Shown: positions 28,755-37,212 of the stretch, one piece after another | Position numbering within the stretch: position 1 is the stretch's first letter | Layout of the letters: each line of letters opens with the position of its first letter | DNA from: Vibrio sp. SCSIO 43135 | Lineage (GTDB): Bacteria > Pseudomonadota > Gammaproteobacteria > Enterobacterales > Vibrionaceae | NCBI RefSeq assembly: GCF_023716665.1 | Contig: NZ_CP071859.1 | Span: forward strand, 2,232,001-2,296,000 | DNA length: 64,000 nt | Direction: 5' to 3' | Translations under genes and position numbers: made by a program | The notes under the pieces: generated by a model | Seen by the model: the letters and a program-made list of their open reading frames with translations, nothing else | Database searches by the model: none | Told to the model about the DNA's origin: nothing

Positions 28755-28768
28755 TTGAGATAGATCAC
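28755..28768. promoter_or_regulatory. FNR-like site (distal) upstream of nrfA
   Basis: TTGAG-ATAG-ATCAC matches eight of ten fixed bases of the FNR consensus TTGAT-N4-ATCAA. It lies 14 bases from the NarP-type site. CRP binds similar sequences, so the protein is not certain. Confidence 0.5.
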
Positions 28769-28777
28769 TAGGCCAAA

Positions 28778-28791
28778 TTGATCTAAGACAA
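28778..28791. promoter_or_regulatory. FNR-like site (proximal) upstream of nrfA
   Basis: TTGAT-CTAA-GACAA has a perfect left half and three of five right-half matches to the FNR consensus. It is 23 bases from the distal site (centre to centre), about two helix turns. Confidence 0.45.
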
Positions 28792-28920
28792 TGAATAACT
28801 ATTACAAGGTTATTTAAAAAATGTCTTTTTATTACAATTTGTTTCAGTTCTCTAATTCTTATTATTGGTATAGCCAGTTCACAACGCTGTTTATAACAAC
28901 AGAATTATGGAGACAACACT

Positions 28921-30351
28921 GTGAAGAAATTGCACTGGATACCAAATTCCGCTGCAGCATTATTGTTAGCGACCAGCTCAATATTCAGCGTCGCCAGCTT
29001 TGCTGCATCTGAACCTACCGAACGCATCGATTCTAGAAACGACGCGTATGAACAGAACCACCCAGACCAATATGAATCGTGGAAAGCCACGTCGGAAAGC
29101 GAACACATAGAAGATGCGTTAGCAGAAGACCCAAATATGGTGATTCTCTGGGCTGGCTATGGATTCGCTAAAGACTATAACAAGGCACGTGGCCACTTCT
29201 ATGCCGTTGATGACGTACGCCAGACTCTCCGTACAGGCGCACCCAAAGATGCTAACTCAGGTCCAATGCCTATGGCATGCTGGAGCTGTAAGAGCCCAGA
29301 CGTTGGTCGTGTGATCGATGAACGTGGCGAGGATGGCTATTTTGAAGGTAAATGGGCACGCTTAGGCGAAGAAATTGCTAACCCTATCGGCTGTGCTGAT
29401 TGTCATGACACCAGAAGTGAAGGCTTCAAAAAAGGTGAACCCGCTCTTGCGCTTGCCAAACCTTACGTTGAGCGTGCCTTTGAAGCGATCGATAAACCAT
29501 TTGAAAAGCAGTCTCGTCTAGATCAGCAAGCTTCTGTATGCGGTCAGTGCCACGTTGAGTACTACTTCACAGGCCCTAACAAGTCCGTGAAATTCCCTTG
29601 GGATCGCGGCACCACAGTTGGCGAGATGGAAGAGTACTACGATGCCATCAACTTCAAAGACTGGACACACAAAGTATCCAAAGCACCAATGTTGAAAGCA
29701 CAGCACCCGGGTTACGAAACATGGCGTGATGGTATCCACGGTAAAAACAAAGTGGCTTGTGTTGACTGTCATATGCCAAAAGTCACCAAAGAAGACGGTA
29801 CCGTTTATACAGACCACAAAGTGGGCAACCCATTCGACCGCTTCGAAGACACTTGTGCAAACTGCCATACTCAGTCAAAAGACCAACTTCGTGAAATCGT
29901 TTCTAGCCGTAAAGCTCAAGTACTTAACATGAAGCTCACTGCAGAGAAGCAAATCGTAGCTGCTCACTTTGAGGCTGGAGCGGCTTGGGATGCTGGCGCA
30001 ACCGAAGCAGAAATGAAGCCAATCTTACAAGACATTCGTCATGCGCAGTGGCGTTGGGACTATGCAATCGCATCTCACGGCGTACATATGCATGCACCAG
30101 AAGTCGCGTTAGAAGTACTTGGTACTGCGGTTGACCGCGCGGCAGATGCTCGAACTAAACTGGTTCGCTTATTAGCCAAAAAAGGCATTACAGAACCTGT
30201 TGAGATCCCGGATATTTCAACCAAGCTAAAAGCACAACAAGCTCTTGGTATGGACATGGATACAATGAATAGCGAGAAACAAGATTTCTTGAAAACGGTT
30301 GTTCCAGAGTGGGAAAAAGCCGCAGAGAAGCGCGAAGCAACTTACGACTAA
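28921..30351 (+). CDS. nrfA: NrfA, ammonia-forming cytochrome c nitrite reductase
   Basis: The 476-residue protein starts at GTG 28921 with GGAG eight bases before and has a signal peptide ending near ASFAAS (residue ~30). It has the NrfA hallmark CWSCK near residue 120, whose haem is coordinated by the lysine, and four CxxCH sites (CADCH, CGQCH, CVDCH, CANCH), giving five haems. It reduces nitrite to ammonium with six electrons in the periplasm. It is divergent from nrfB-F and ends at a terminator. Length and motifs are typical. Confidence 0.97.
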   Translation: MKKLHWIPNSAAALLLATSSIFSVASFAASEPTERIDSRNDAYEQNHPDQYESWKATSESEHIEDALAEDPNMVILWAGYGFAKDYNKARGHFYAVDDVRQTLRTGAPKDANSGPMPMACWSCKSPDVGRVIDERGEDGYFEGKWARLGEEIANPIGCADCHDTRSEGFKKGEPALALAKPYVERAFEAIDKPFEKQSRLDQQASVCGQCHVEYYFTGPNKSVKFPWDRGTTVGEMEEYYDAINFKDWTHKVSKAPMLKAQHPGYETWRDGIHGKNKVACVDCHMPKVTKEDGTVYTDHKVGNPFDRFEDTCANCHTQSKDQLREIVSSRKAQVLNMKLTAEKQIVAAHFEAGAAWDAGATEAEMKPILQDIRHAQWRWDYAIASHGVHMHAPEVALEVLGTAVDRAADARTKLVRLLAKKGITEPVEIPDISTKLKAQQALGMDMDTMNSEKQDFLKTVVPEWEKAAEKREATYD

Positions 30352-30370
30352 TCGCACCCGACAAACACTT

Positions 30371-30400
30371 AAAGGCCAAGCAACTGCTTGGCCTTTTCTT
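30371..30400 (+). terminator. Terminator after nrfA
   Basis: Hairpin AAAGGCCAAGCA / TGCTTGGCCTTT with a short loop, then TCTTT. It lies 20 bases after the nrfA stop and just beyond the convergent nasA 3' end. Confidence 0.85.
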
Positions 30401-30419
30401 TGTTGCGAATAGAATATTG

Positions 30420-32897
30420 CTAGGCCGATATCACGCCACTTTCCAGCAGATGGGATTCTGGCGAATGAAACGCTTCAATCAATACCTCTTCATCGAGTTT
30501 ATTATGGCTCTGACATGTCGACACCGCTGCAAACAAAGTCTCACCTGCATAGGCCGTCATCGTATCAGCCGCCCCTCCGGATTGAGACAGTACGCTTAAC
30601 CGCGTTGCGCTAGTGCGCTCAACTAACGTCTGCAAGGAAAGGCTCAGTTCTGACTGAGTAAGCATCGATTCAATACGATACAAGTACCCACCTTCCACTT
30701 TCTGCCTAACCCAATATTCATACGCAGAACACTCCAGTACTTGTTTGGAAACCACTAAACCAGAGCTGTTAAATCGTATCGGACGTATATTAACTGGGGT
30801 GTGCTTGAACTCAGGCTGCCCAGACGCAATATCTGTATTGGGTATAATCAACGAGCAAGGTTTGCTGTTTTTTGCTGTCACGCTATTCCAGTGAATTGGC
30901 ATAAACACCTGCTGCGGTGACACTTCGTCGCTTATTCGACATCGGGCGAGGACTTCTCCCTGTGAGTTACAAATGGCTACCACATCATCTGGCTGTATCT
31001 GATATCGCTCAGCTGTGGCAGGATGGACAGTAACATAAGGTTCAGGTGCATGGCTGCCTAACTGAGCCGATAGGCCAGTGCGGGTCATCGTATGCCAATG
31101 ATCTCGAGTGCGCCCGCTGTTAAGCAATAATGGCACTACGTTCTTGCACTGGCTGCGGGGATCGTTATGCTTCACTGCCACAAAACGCGCTTTGCCATCT
31201 GGAGTGAAAAACCGACCATCCGAGAAAAACCTTTGTTCTACAGGCTGGCTCTGCACATTCTGTACCGGCCACTGTTGAGGTGTGAGCTCGCTGTATCCCC
31301 TATCGTCCAATTGCGTCAGACCAATCAAGTTCAAATCACGTTCACCGTGAGCGTTACCTATCGTGGTCAACCGAGCGTATTCAGAAAATATCTCTCCTTC
31401 ATGTATATAATCAAACGCTTGGCCAAATCCCATTTTCTGCGCTACTTGGCTGATAACCCACCAGTCTGCTTTTGCTTGTCCGGGGCTGGGTAACACACGT
31501 CGCTGTCGCGAGATGCGTCTTTCAGAGTTGGTCACCGTTCCTGATTTTTCACTCCAGCCTTGTGCAGGCAAAACCAGATCTGCCATTCGGCTAGTTTCTG
31601 TATCTGCGATGCAATCAGACACCACAACAAATGGGCAAGCATCTAGTGCGGCCTTGATTTTCTTGCTGTCCGGTAAGCTGACCATAGGGTTGGTTGCCAT
31701 GATCCAAACGGCCTTAATCTTCCCTTCTGCCATCGCATCAAACATATCAATCGCTTTCAGCCCTGGCTGCCGCGCTAGGCAATCTGTCTGCCAAAAGTCA
31801 CTCACCAATTGATGATGCTCGACATTGTCAAACTCCATATGGGCCGTCAGCGTGTTTGCCAGTGCGCCGGTTTCCCTGCCGCCCATCGCATTAGGTTGGC
31901 CAGTCACTGAAAATGGCCCACTCCCAACCTTACCAATTTTCCCCGTGGCTAAATGACAATTAAGAATGCTGTTGACCTTGTCCGACCCTTGGCTTGATTG
32001 GTTGACGCCCTGAGAATACACGGTGACCACTTTTTCGGTTTGGCTAAATAGCTGATAGAAATCGTCGAGCTGACAGCGCGATAAGCCAGTTTTTTGCTCT
32101 ATGCTTGCTTCAGACTTGGCGACTTTGAGCGCTTCATTAAACCCATTAGTGTGCGCAGCAATGAAATCTGTATCGAGTGCTTGGTTCTCTTCAAGGTAGC
32201 TAAGTAAACCATTGAACAATGCCACGTCTCCACCAGATGCAATAGAAAGGTGCATGTCAGCAATGCTACATGTTTCCGTTTCTCGAGGGTCCACTACCAC
32301 AACTTTCAAGTTTGGATTATCTTGCTTGGCCGCCCGCAACCGCTGAAAAAGCACAGGATGACACCAAGCTAAGTTTGAACCCACAAGGACAACGAGCTCC
32401 GCCTGTTCCAAATCGGAATAACACACTGGCACGGTATCACTGCCAAATGCTCGCTTATGTCCAACCACTGATGATGCCATACACAAACGCGAGTTGCTGT
32501 CGATATTCGCGCTCCCCATAAAGCCTTTCATTAGCTTATTCGCCACGTAATAGTCTTCAGTAAGCAGTTGACCAGATACGTAAAATGCCACCGAATCTCT
32601 ACCGTACTGTTCGATAGCTTGGGTAAACTTATGGGCAACCAATTGGGTGGCACTATCCCAAGATAGCGCTTCAGTCCGAGCGCCCATTTTGAGTGTTGGA
32701 TGGAGCAGTCGACCATCATGAATCACGGTATCTCCCAACGCTATGCCTTTGGTACACAGCTTTCCGTAATTCGAGGGATGTGACTTGTCACCTCTTACTT
32801 CCAACTTGCCGCTGGACAACGGACGCGCTTCCACACCGCACCCTACTCCACAATACGCACAGGTTGTTTTAATCCATCCATCATTTACTTGTGCCAT
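30420..32897 (-). CDS. nasA: Assimilatory nitrate reductase catalytic subunit
   Basis: From ATG 32895-32897 (MAQVNDGWIKTT; AGGTGG six bases before) the protein has 825 residues. A TTG 30 bases upstream lies near the predicted transcription start and is unlikely. The N-terminus has the [4Fe-4S] motif CAYCGVGCGVEA...CTKG, followed by molybdopterin oxidoreductase domains (SNSRLCMASSVVGHKRAFG, GRTRDHWHTMTRTG). No Tat signal, so it is cytosolic. It reduces nitrate to nitrite for assimilation. The C-terminal ~100 residues lack the BFD-type cysteine quartet found in some NasA proteins, and no NasB/NasC partner is near. Divergent sigma54 control with cobA-nirBD. Confidence 0.93.
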   Translation of the reverse strand: MAQVNDGWIKTTCAYCGVGCGVEARPLSSGKLEVRGDKSHPSNYGKLCTKGIALGDTVIHDGRLLHPTLKMGARTEALSWDSATQLVAHKFTQAIEQYGRDSVAFYVSGQLLTEDYYVANKLMKGFMGSANIDSNSRLCMASSVVGHKRAFGSDTVPVCYSDLEQAELVVLVGSNLAWCHPVLFQRLRAAKQDNPNLKVVVVDPRETETCSIADMHLSIASGGDVALFNGLLSYLEENQALDTDFIAAHTNGFNEALKVAKSEASIEQKTGLSRCQLDDFYQLFSQTEKVVTVYSQGVNQSSQGSDKVNSILNCHLATGKIGKVGSGPFSVTGQPNAMGGRETGALANTLTAHMEFDNVEHHQLVSDFWQTDCLARQPGLKAIDMFDAMAEGKIKAVWIMATNPMVSLPDSKKIKAALDACPFVVVSDCIADTETSRMADLVLPAQGWSEKSGTVTNSERRISRQRRVLPSPGQAKADWWVISQVAQKMGFGQAFDYIHEGEIFSEYARLTTIGNAHGERDLNLIGLTQLDDRGYSELTPQQWPVQNVQSQPVEQRFFSDGRFFTPDGKARFVAVKHNDPRSQCKNVVPLLLNSGRTRDHWHTMTRTGLSAQLGSHAPEPYVTVHPATAERYQIQPDDVVAICNSQGEVLARCRISDEVSPQQVFMPIHWNSVTAKNSKPCSLIIPNTDIASGQPEFKHTPVNIRPIRFNSSGLVVSKQVLECSAYEYWVRQKVEGGYLYRIESMLTQSELSLSLQTLVERTSATRLSVLSQSGGAADTMTAYAGETLFAAVSTCQSHNKLDEEVLIEAFHSPESHLLESGVISA

Positions 32898-32939
32898 CCT
32901 TTCCCACCTGCTGCTGTTTATTTTCAACTCCCTTTAAGT

Positions 32940-32955
32940 AGCAACTTATACGCCA
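32940..32955 (-). promoter_or_regulatory. Sigma54 promoter of nasA
   Basis: The minus strand reads TGGCGT-ATAAG-TTGCT, one base off the sigma54 consensus with right spacing. It lies 42 bases upstream of the chosen nasA ATG. This suggests nitrogen (NtrC) control. Confidence 0.8.
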
Positions 32956-33082
32956 ATTCCAAAATTATGCAGATTTCATTAACAATCGAATTTTTAATTC
33001 TTATTTATCATAAACTTAATCTCACATACCACTTTAGTGGTATATATAATCTTGCTATATATAGAGGGAATAAAATTCTATT

Positions 33083-33110
33083 TGCACCATGTTATCGCTC
33101 AAATGCACCA
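33083..33110. promoter_or_regulatory. Paired NtrC-type half-sites between nasA and cobA
   Basis: Two copies of TGCACCA, the left half of the enteric NtrC site TGCACCA-N5-TGGTGCA, start at 33083 and 33104, 21 bases apart (two helix turns) in the same direction. Their right halves are poor. Their centre is about 142 bases from the nasA sigma54 promoter and about 144 from the cobA one. NtrC binding is inferred. Confidence 0.5.
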
Positions 33111-33240
33111 ATAAGGCTCATTTTTCTCACATTTTGCTTTATCAAACATCCTAAACCCACGTTAATCAAAGCAAAAACAAAATCATAAGCCATTGTTTAT
33201 TAACGACAATACAAATTAGACATCTCCATAGAACTGCAAA

Positions 33241-33256
33241 TGGCACTCTCCTTGCT
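33241..33256 (+). promoter_or_regulatory. Sigma54 promoter of cobA-nirBD
   Basis: TGGCAC-TCTCC-TTGCT is a perfect match to the sigma54 consensus TGGCAC-N5-TTGCW. It lies 52 bases upstream of the cobA start. The leader is too short for a NasR-type antitermination hairpin pair. Confidence 0.9.
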
Positions 33257-33307
33257 GATTGGTAAAACAACACGTTTACGACGTATTGCTGTTAAAGGAG
33301 TAACGCA

Positions 33308-34120
33308 ATGAAAAGTCTGAATAAAGAAATCGGCACAGTCACGCTAGTTGGCGCAGGTCCCGGCGACCCAGAACTGCTAACCATCAAAGCATTGCGAGCA
33401 ATAGAGTCTGCTGAGGTCATTGTCTACGACAACCTCGTTAGCCAACCGATACGCGATCTTTTCCCATCCACTGCAGAAACGTTATATGTAGGGAAAACAA
33501 AAGGATGTCACAGCAAAACCCAAGACGAGATTAACCAACTTATGGTTGAGTTGACCCTTTCCGGTAAAAACGTATGTCGTGTCAAAGGTGGGGATGCATT
33601 TGTATTTGGTCGTGGTGGTGAGGAAATGTTACTACTCAGCCAGAAAGGCATTCAAGTTTCCACCATACCCGGCATTACCGCCGCATCAGGCTGTACCACC
33701 TATGCCGAAATTCCTTTAACGCATCGAGGGCTTACTCAAGGTTGTACTTTCATCACTGCGCATGCGGATAAGAAGCTCGATATCCAGTGGCAAGCACTCG
33801 CGCAATTAAATCAAACCATTGTGGTTTATATGGGGCTAAGCAAAACCGAGCTTATCCGTCAAAAATTGATTGAGCACGGTATGTCAGCCGACACGCCCGT
33901 AGCGCTAATCGAGAATGGTTGCTCGTCGGGTCAACGCAACATCCTCGGCACTCTAGACCAATTGAGTGAGCTCAAACATCAGCACGATGTGCAATCTCCC
34001 GCTCTGATCGTGATCGGCCAAGTCGTCAGCGTGGCTGAACAGATGCAATGGCTCCACCAGCTCAACTCCAAAATTCAACCAGATACACCATCAAGCACAG
34101 TGTTGGCAAAAACCGCATAG
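33308..34120 (+). CDS. cobA: Uroporphyrinogen-III C-methyltransferase (SUMT)
   Basis: The 270-residue protein has the SUMT signatures LVGAGPGDPELLT near residue 14, VIVYDNLVS, and CRVKGGDAFVFGRGGEE near residue 85. It transfers two methyl groups from S-adenosylmethionine to uroporphyrinogen III to make precorrin-2, first step to sirohaem. As the stand-alone CobA form, it lacks the CysG dehydrogenase/chelatase part. First in the cobA-nirB-nirD-transporter unit, it would supply sirohaem for NirB. SD AAAGGAG seven bases upstream. Confidence 0.95.
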   Translation: MKSLNKEIGTVTLVGAGPGDPELLTIKALRAIESAEVIVYDNLVSQPIRDLFPSTAETLYVGKTKGCHSKTQDEINQLMVELTLSGKNVCRVKGGDAFVFGRGGEEMLLLSQKGIQVSTIPGITAASGCTTYAEIPLTHRGLTQGCTFITAHADKKLDIQWQALAQLNQTIVVYMGLSKTELIRQKLIEHGMSADTPVALIENGCSSGQRNILGTLDQLSELKHQHDVQSPALIVIGQVVSVAEQMQWLHQLNSKIQPDTPSSTVLAKTA

Positions 34121-34185
34121 AGCAATACGCAAATAGGCGTGCGCAGAAGATTATTCGAATAATAAGTAATTTTAAGGAAGCAGAC

Positions 34186-36747
34186 ATGAAAACAGCACAA
34201 AGGATTGTAGTCGTTGGTAACGGCATGGTCGGACACAAGTTTATTGAGTCTATTATTCAAGCTAACCGCGATGATATTGAAGTCATTACCTTTTCAGAAG
34301 AACCAAGGCTTGCCTACGATCGCGTTCAACTCACCTCTTACTTTGAAGGCAAAACCGTTGAAGACTTATCGCTGACCGATGAGCTCTACTACGAAGAGAA
34401 TGGCATTAAATTCGTCGTCAATGAAAAAGTAACTCAGATTGATACCAGCAAACAGCAAGTTGTCACAGAAAGTGGACGTACAGAACAGTACGACAAATTA
34501 GTCCTCGCAACAGGCTCTTTCCCTTTTGTGCCTCCAATCCCAGGCAATGACCAAGAGCACTGCCACGTCTACCGCACTATTGAAGATCTCGATGCGATTG
34601 AGCAGTCGAGTAAGCAAAGCCAAAGTGGCGTGGTTATCGGCGGCGGCTTGCTAGGGCTTGAAGCAGCCAATGCGGTAAAAAACCTCGGCATGGACACTCA
34701 CGTTGTGGAGTTTGCTCCCCGATTAATGGCAGTGCAGCTTGATCAAGGTGGCGGCGCTCTACTCAAACGCAAAATAGAGGCCTTGGGTGTTTCGGTTCAC
34801 ACCGAAAAAGCCACCACAGAGATCATTGCTGGGGAAAGCTCGCGCTACCGAATGAACTTCGCTGATGGCAGTCACCTAGAAACAGACATGATTGTTTTTT
34901 CTGCTGGTATCCGCCCGCAAGATGAACTGGCGCGCAGCAGCGATATTGAGATTGGAGAACGCGGCGGCATTGTGATTAATAACCGCTGCCAGACAAACCA
35001 CCAAGATGTGTACGCTATCGGTGAATGTGCTTTATGGGACAATAAGATTTTTGGCCTCGTCGCACCAGGCTACCAAATGGCCAAAGTAGCGGCTGAGCAT
35101 ATTCTTGCTAGCGATGAGATCAGCACTGAGTTTACCGGTGCTGACATGAGCACTAAATTGAAGCTGTTAGGTGTTGATGTAGCCAGTATTGGTGAAGTGC
35201 ATGATCAAACAGAAGGCGCACTGTCTTACACCTATAACGACGAAATAGAACAAGTTTATAAACGTTTGATTGTCTCAGCAGACAAACAAAAAATCGTTGG
35301 GGCCGTTCTGGTCGGTGATGCCGATGCATACGGGACGCTGCTGCAGATGAAACAAAATGATATGCCACTACCGGAAAACCCTTCGGTACTAATTCTACCC
35401 AATGTCGCCGACGACGATTCTTCAGCGATGGGAATCGATGCATTACCAGATAGCGCAGTCATCTGTTCGTGCTTTGATGTGACCAAAGGTGACATCAAGG
35501 AGGCCGTTTCCGCAGGCTGCACCACCATGTCAGCTTTAAAGGAAAGCACCAATGCATCGACAGGCTGTGGTGGCTGTAGTGCTCTTGCTAAGCAAGTCTT
35601 AGACAGTGAATTAAGCAGCTTAGGTGTTGAAGTTAACAACGATATTTGCGAACACTTCGCATACTCGCGTCAAGAATTGAGCGACATTATCCGCGTAAAT
35701 AAAATCCGTACTTTCGACCAGTTGCTAGAAAGCCACGGGCAAGGTTTAGGCTGTAGTGTGTGCAAACCTGCAGTGGGTTCCATTCTCGCCTCATACTGGA
35801 ACGATTACATCCTCGAAGATCAACATTTAGAACTTCAAGACACCAATGATATCTACCTTGGTAACATGCAAAAAGATGGGACTTATTCTGTGGTTCCCCG
35901 TGTCGCTGGAGGAGAAATCACCCCAGATAAATTAATCGTTTTAGGCGAAGTTGCTAAAGAATTTAACCTTTACACCAAAATTACTGGCGGGCAACGAGTT
36001 GATCTTTTCGGAGCGCAGCTCAACGAACTACCACTGATCTGGAAAAAGCTGGTTGATGCGGGTTTTGAGACCGGCCATGCTTACGGAAAGTCTGTCCGTA
36101 CTGTGAAATCTTGTGTCGGCAGTACTTGGTGTCGATACGGTGTGGGAGACAGTGTCGGTTTCGCTATCGACATCGAAAATCGCTACAAGGGGCTCCGTTC
36201 CCCTCATAAACTCAAATTTGCTGTTTCAGGCTGTACTCGCGAATGTGCTGAAGCGCAATCTAAAGACATCGGCATTATTGCAACCGACAAAGGTTGGAAC
36301 CTGTACGTGTGTGGTAACGGTGGCATGCGCCCACGTCACTCCGACTTGTTTGCCACTGACCTTGATATTCCCACTCTGATTCAATACGTCGACCGAATTC
36401 TGATGTTCTACATCCGCACCGCCGACCGTCTGCAACGCACATCCGTTTGGCTCGAAAATCTAGAGGGTGGTATCGAATACCTCAAACAAGTCGTTATCGA
36501 GGACAAGCTTGGTTTAGCGCAAGAACTTGAAGGTGAAATGGCTCAAAACATTGCCAAGTATCAATGTGAGTGGAAGACCACCATCGAGAGCCCAGAAAAA
36601 CTCAAGCGCTTCAAACACTTTGTTAACTCGGATAACGGTGACAGCAGCCTTAAATTTGTCACGCTACGTGAACAACGCTTCCCAGAGCCTGCTCAACAAG
36701 GGCTCAGAGATTCAGAAACCGCTATTGAAGTAGTGGAAGTCAACTAA
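34186..36747 (+). CDS. nirB: NirB, NADH-dependent assimilatory nitrite reductase large subunit
   Basis: From ATG 34186 (SD AAGGAAG; MKTAQRIVVVGNGMVG) the protein has 853 residues; a longer frame overlapping cobA is rejected. Domains in order: FAD/NAD(P) reductase (residues ~1-400, VVIGGGLLGLEAA), two BFD-type [2Fe-2S] parts (CSCFDVTKG...GCGGC; CEHFAYSRQ...GCSVCKP), then the nitrite/sulfite reductase half with sirohaem-[4Fe-4S] ligands CVGSTWC and SGCTRECAEAQ. With NirD it reduces nitrite to ammonium in the cytosol using NADH. It lies 65 bases after cobA and 77 before nirD. Confidence 0.97.
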   Translation: MKTAQRIVVVGNGMVGHKFIESIIQANRDDIEVITFSEEPRLAYDRVQLTSYFEGKTVEDLSLTDELYYEENGIKFVVNEKVTQIDTSKQQVVTESGRTEQYDKLVLATGSFPFVPPIPGNDQEHCHVYRTIEDLDAIEQSSKQSQSGVVIGGGLLGLEAANAVKNLGMDTHVVEFAPRLMAVQLDQGGGALLKRKIEALGVSVHTEKATTEIIAGESSRYRMNFADGSHLETDMIVFSAGIRPQDELARSSDIEIGERGGIVINNRCQTNHQDVYAIGECALWDNKIFGLVAPGYQMAKVAAEHILASDEISTEFTGADMSTKLKLLGVDVASIGEVHDQTEGALSYTYNDEIEQVYKRLIVSADKQKIVGAVLVGDADAYGTLLQMKQNDMPLPENPSVLILPNVADDDSSAMGIDALPDSAVICSCFDVTKGDIKEAVSAGCTTMSALKESTNASTGCGGCSALAKQVLDSELSSLGVEVNNDICEHFAYSRQELSDIIRVNKIRTFDQLLESHGQGLGCSVCKPAVGSILASYWNDYILEDQHLELQDTNDIYLGNMQKDGTYSVVPRVAGGEITPDKLIVLGEVAKEFNLYTKITGGQRVDLFGAQLNELPLIWKKLVDAGFETGHAYGKSVRTVKSCVGSTWCRYGVGDSVGFAIDIENRYKGLRSPHKLKFAVSGCTRECAEAQSKDIGIIATDKGWNLYVCGNGGMRPRHSDLFATDLDIPTLIQYVDRILMFYIRTADRLQRTSVWLENLEGGIEYLKQVVIEDKLGLAQELEGEMAQNIAKYQCEWKTTIESPEKLKRFKHFVNSDNGDSSLKFVTLREQRFPEPAQQGLRDSETAIEVVEVN

Positions 36748-36824
36748 TCCCTTACCACAGTGAGATTTGCGTTATTCGCTCACCTCGCTGTGGAACTCAA
36801 TCAAATTCTGGTTAGGAGATCATT

Positions 36825-37169
36825 ATGGAAAATTGGTTAACTATTTGTCATACCCAAGACCTTGTCCCCAATACGGGCGTGTGTGCTGAAATTGCCCAGC
36901 AACAGGTCGCTATTTTTTATTGCGAGCGCAACGCTAAGCTTTACGCGCTGTCGAACTACGACCCAATTGGCAAAGCCAATGTGATGTCGAGAGGAATAAT
37001 TGGCTCTATTGAGGGCCAACCTTGTGTCGCGTCCCCTTTGTATAAGCAGCACTTTAACTTAGAAACCGGAGTTTGCTTAGAAGAGCCCGAGTTCCAACTG
37101 ACCCCGTACTCAGTACGTGAACAAGGCGGCGTAATCCAAGTTCAAGTTCCAACAGAACTTGCGGCATAA
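36825..37169 (+). CDS. nirD: NirD, nitrite reductase small subunit
   Basis: This 114-residue protein has a Rieske-like fold (VAIFYCERNAKLYALSNYDP, residues ~28-47). The Rieske Cys/His cluster ligands are missing, as is normal for NirD, so it binds no [2Fe-2S] cluster. It forms the cytosolic NADH nitrite reductase with NirB, encoded just upstream. SD TTAGGAG is about nine bases before ATG. Confidence 0.95.
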   Translation: MENWLTICHTQDLVPNTGVCAEIAQQQVAIFYCERNAKLYALSNYDPIGKANVMSRGIIGSIEGQPCVASPLYKQHFNLETGVCLEEPEFQLTPYSVREQGGVIQVQVPTELAA

Positions 37170-37212
37170 CGCCTGACTCTATAGCCTACAAACGGTACAA
37201 GGAATTATCACT

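Larger units (their letters stand above)
28448..28920. promoter_or_regulatory. nrfB-nrfA divergent control region
   Basis: This AT-rich 473-base gap between divergent nrfB and nrfA holds no gene. It holds the NarP-type and FNR-like sites listed separately, all nearer nrfA. A second NarL/NarP heptamer (AGGGGTA, revcomp TACCCCT) lies near 28612-28618. No clear -10/-35 pair could be fixed by eye. Confidence 0.7.

Noticed and set aside
33257..33307. NasR-type antitermination leader before cobA
   Set aside because: Only about 50 bases with no paired hairpins and T run; sigma54 control explains the region better.
34048..34185. Longer NirB N-terminus overlapping cobA
   Set aside because: NirB family proteins start at the MKTAQRIVVVGNG segment, and ATG 34186 has a clear AAGGAAG.
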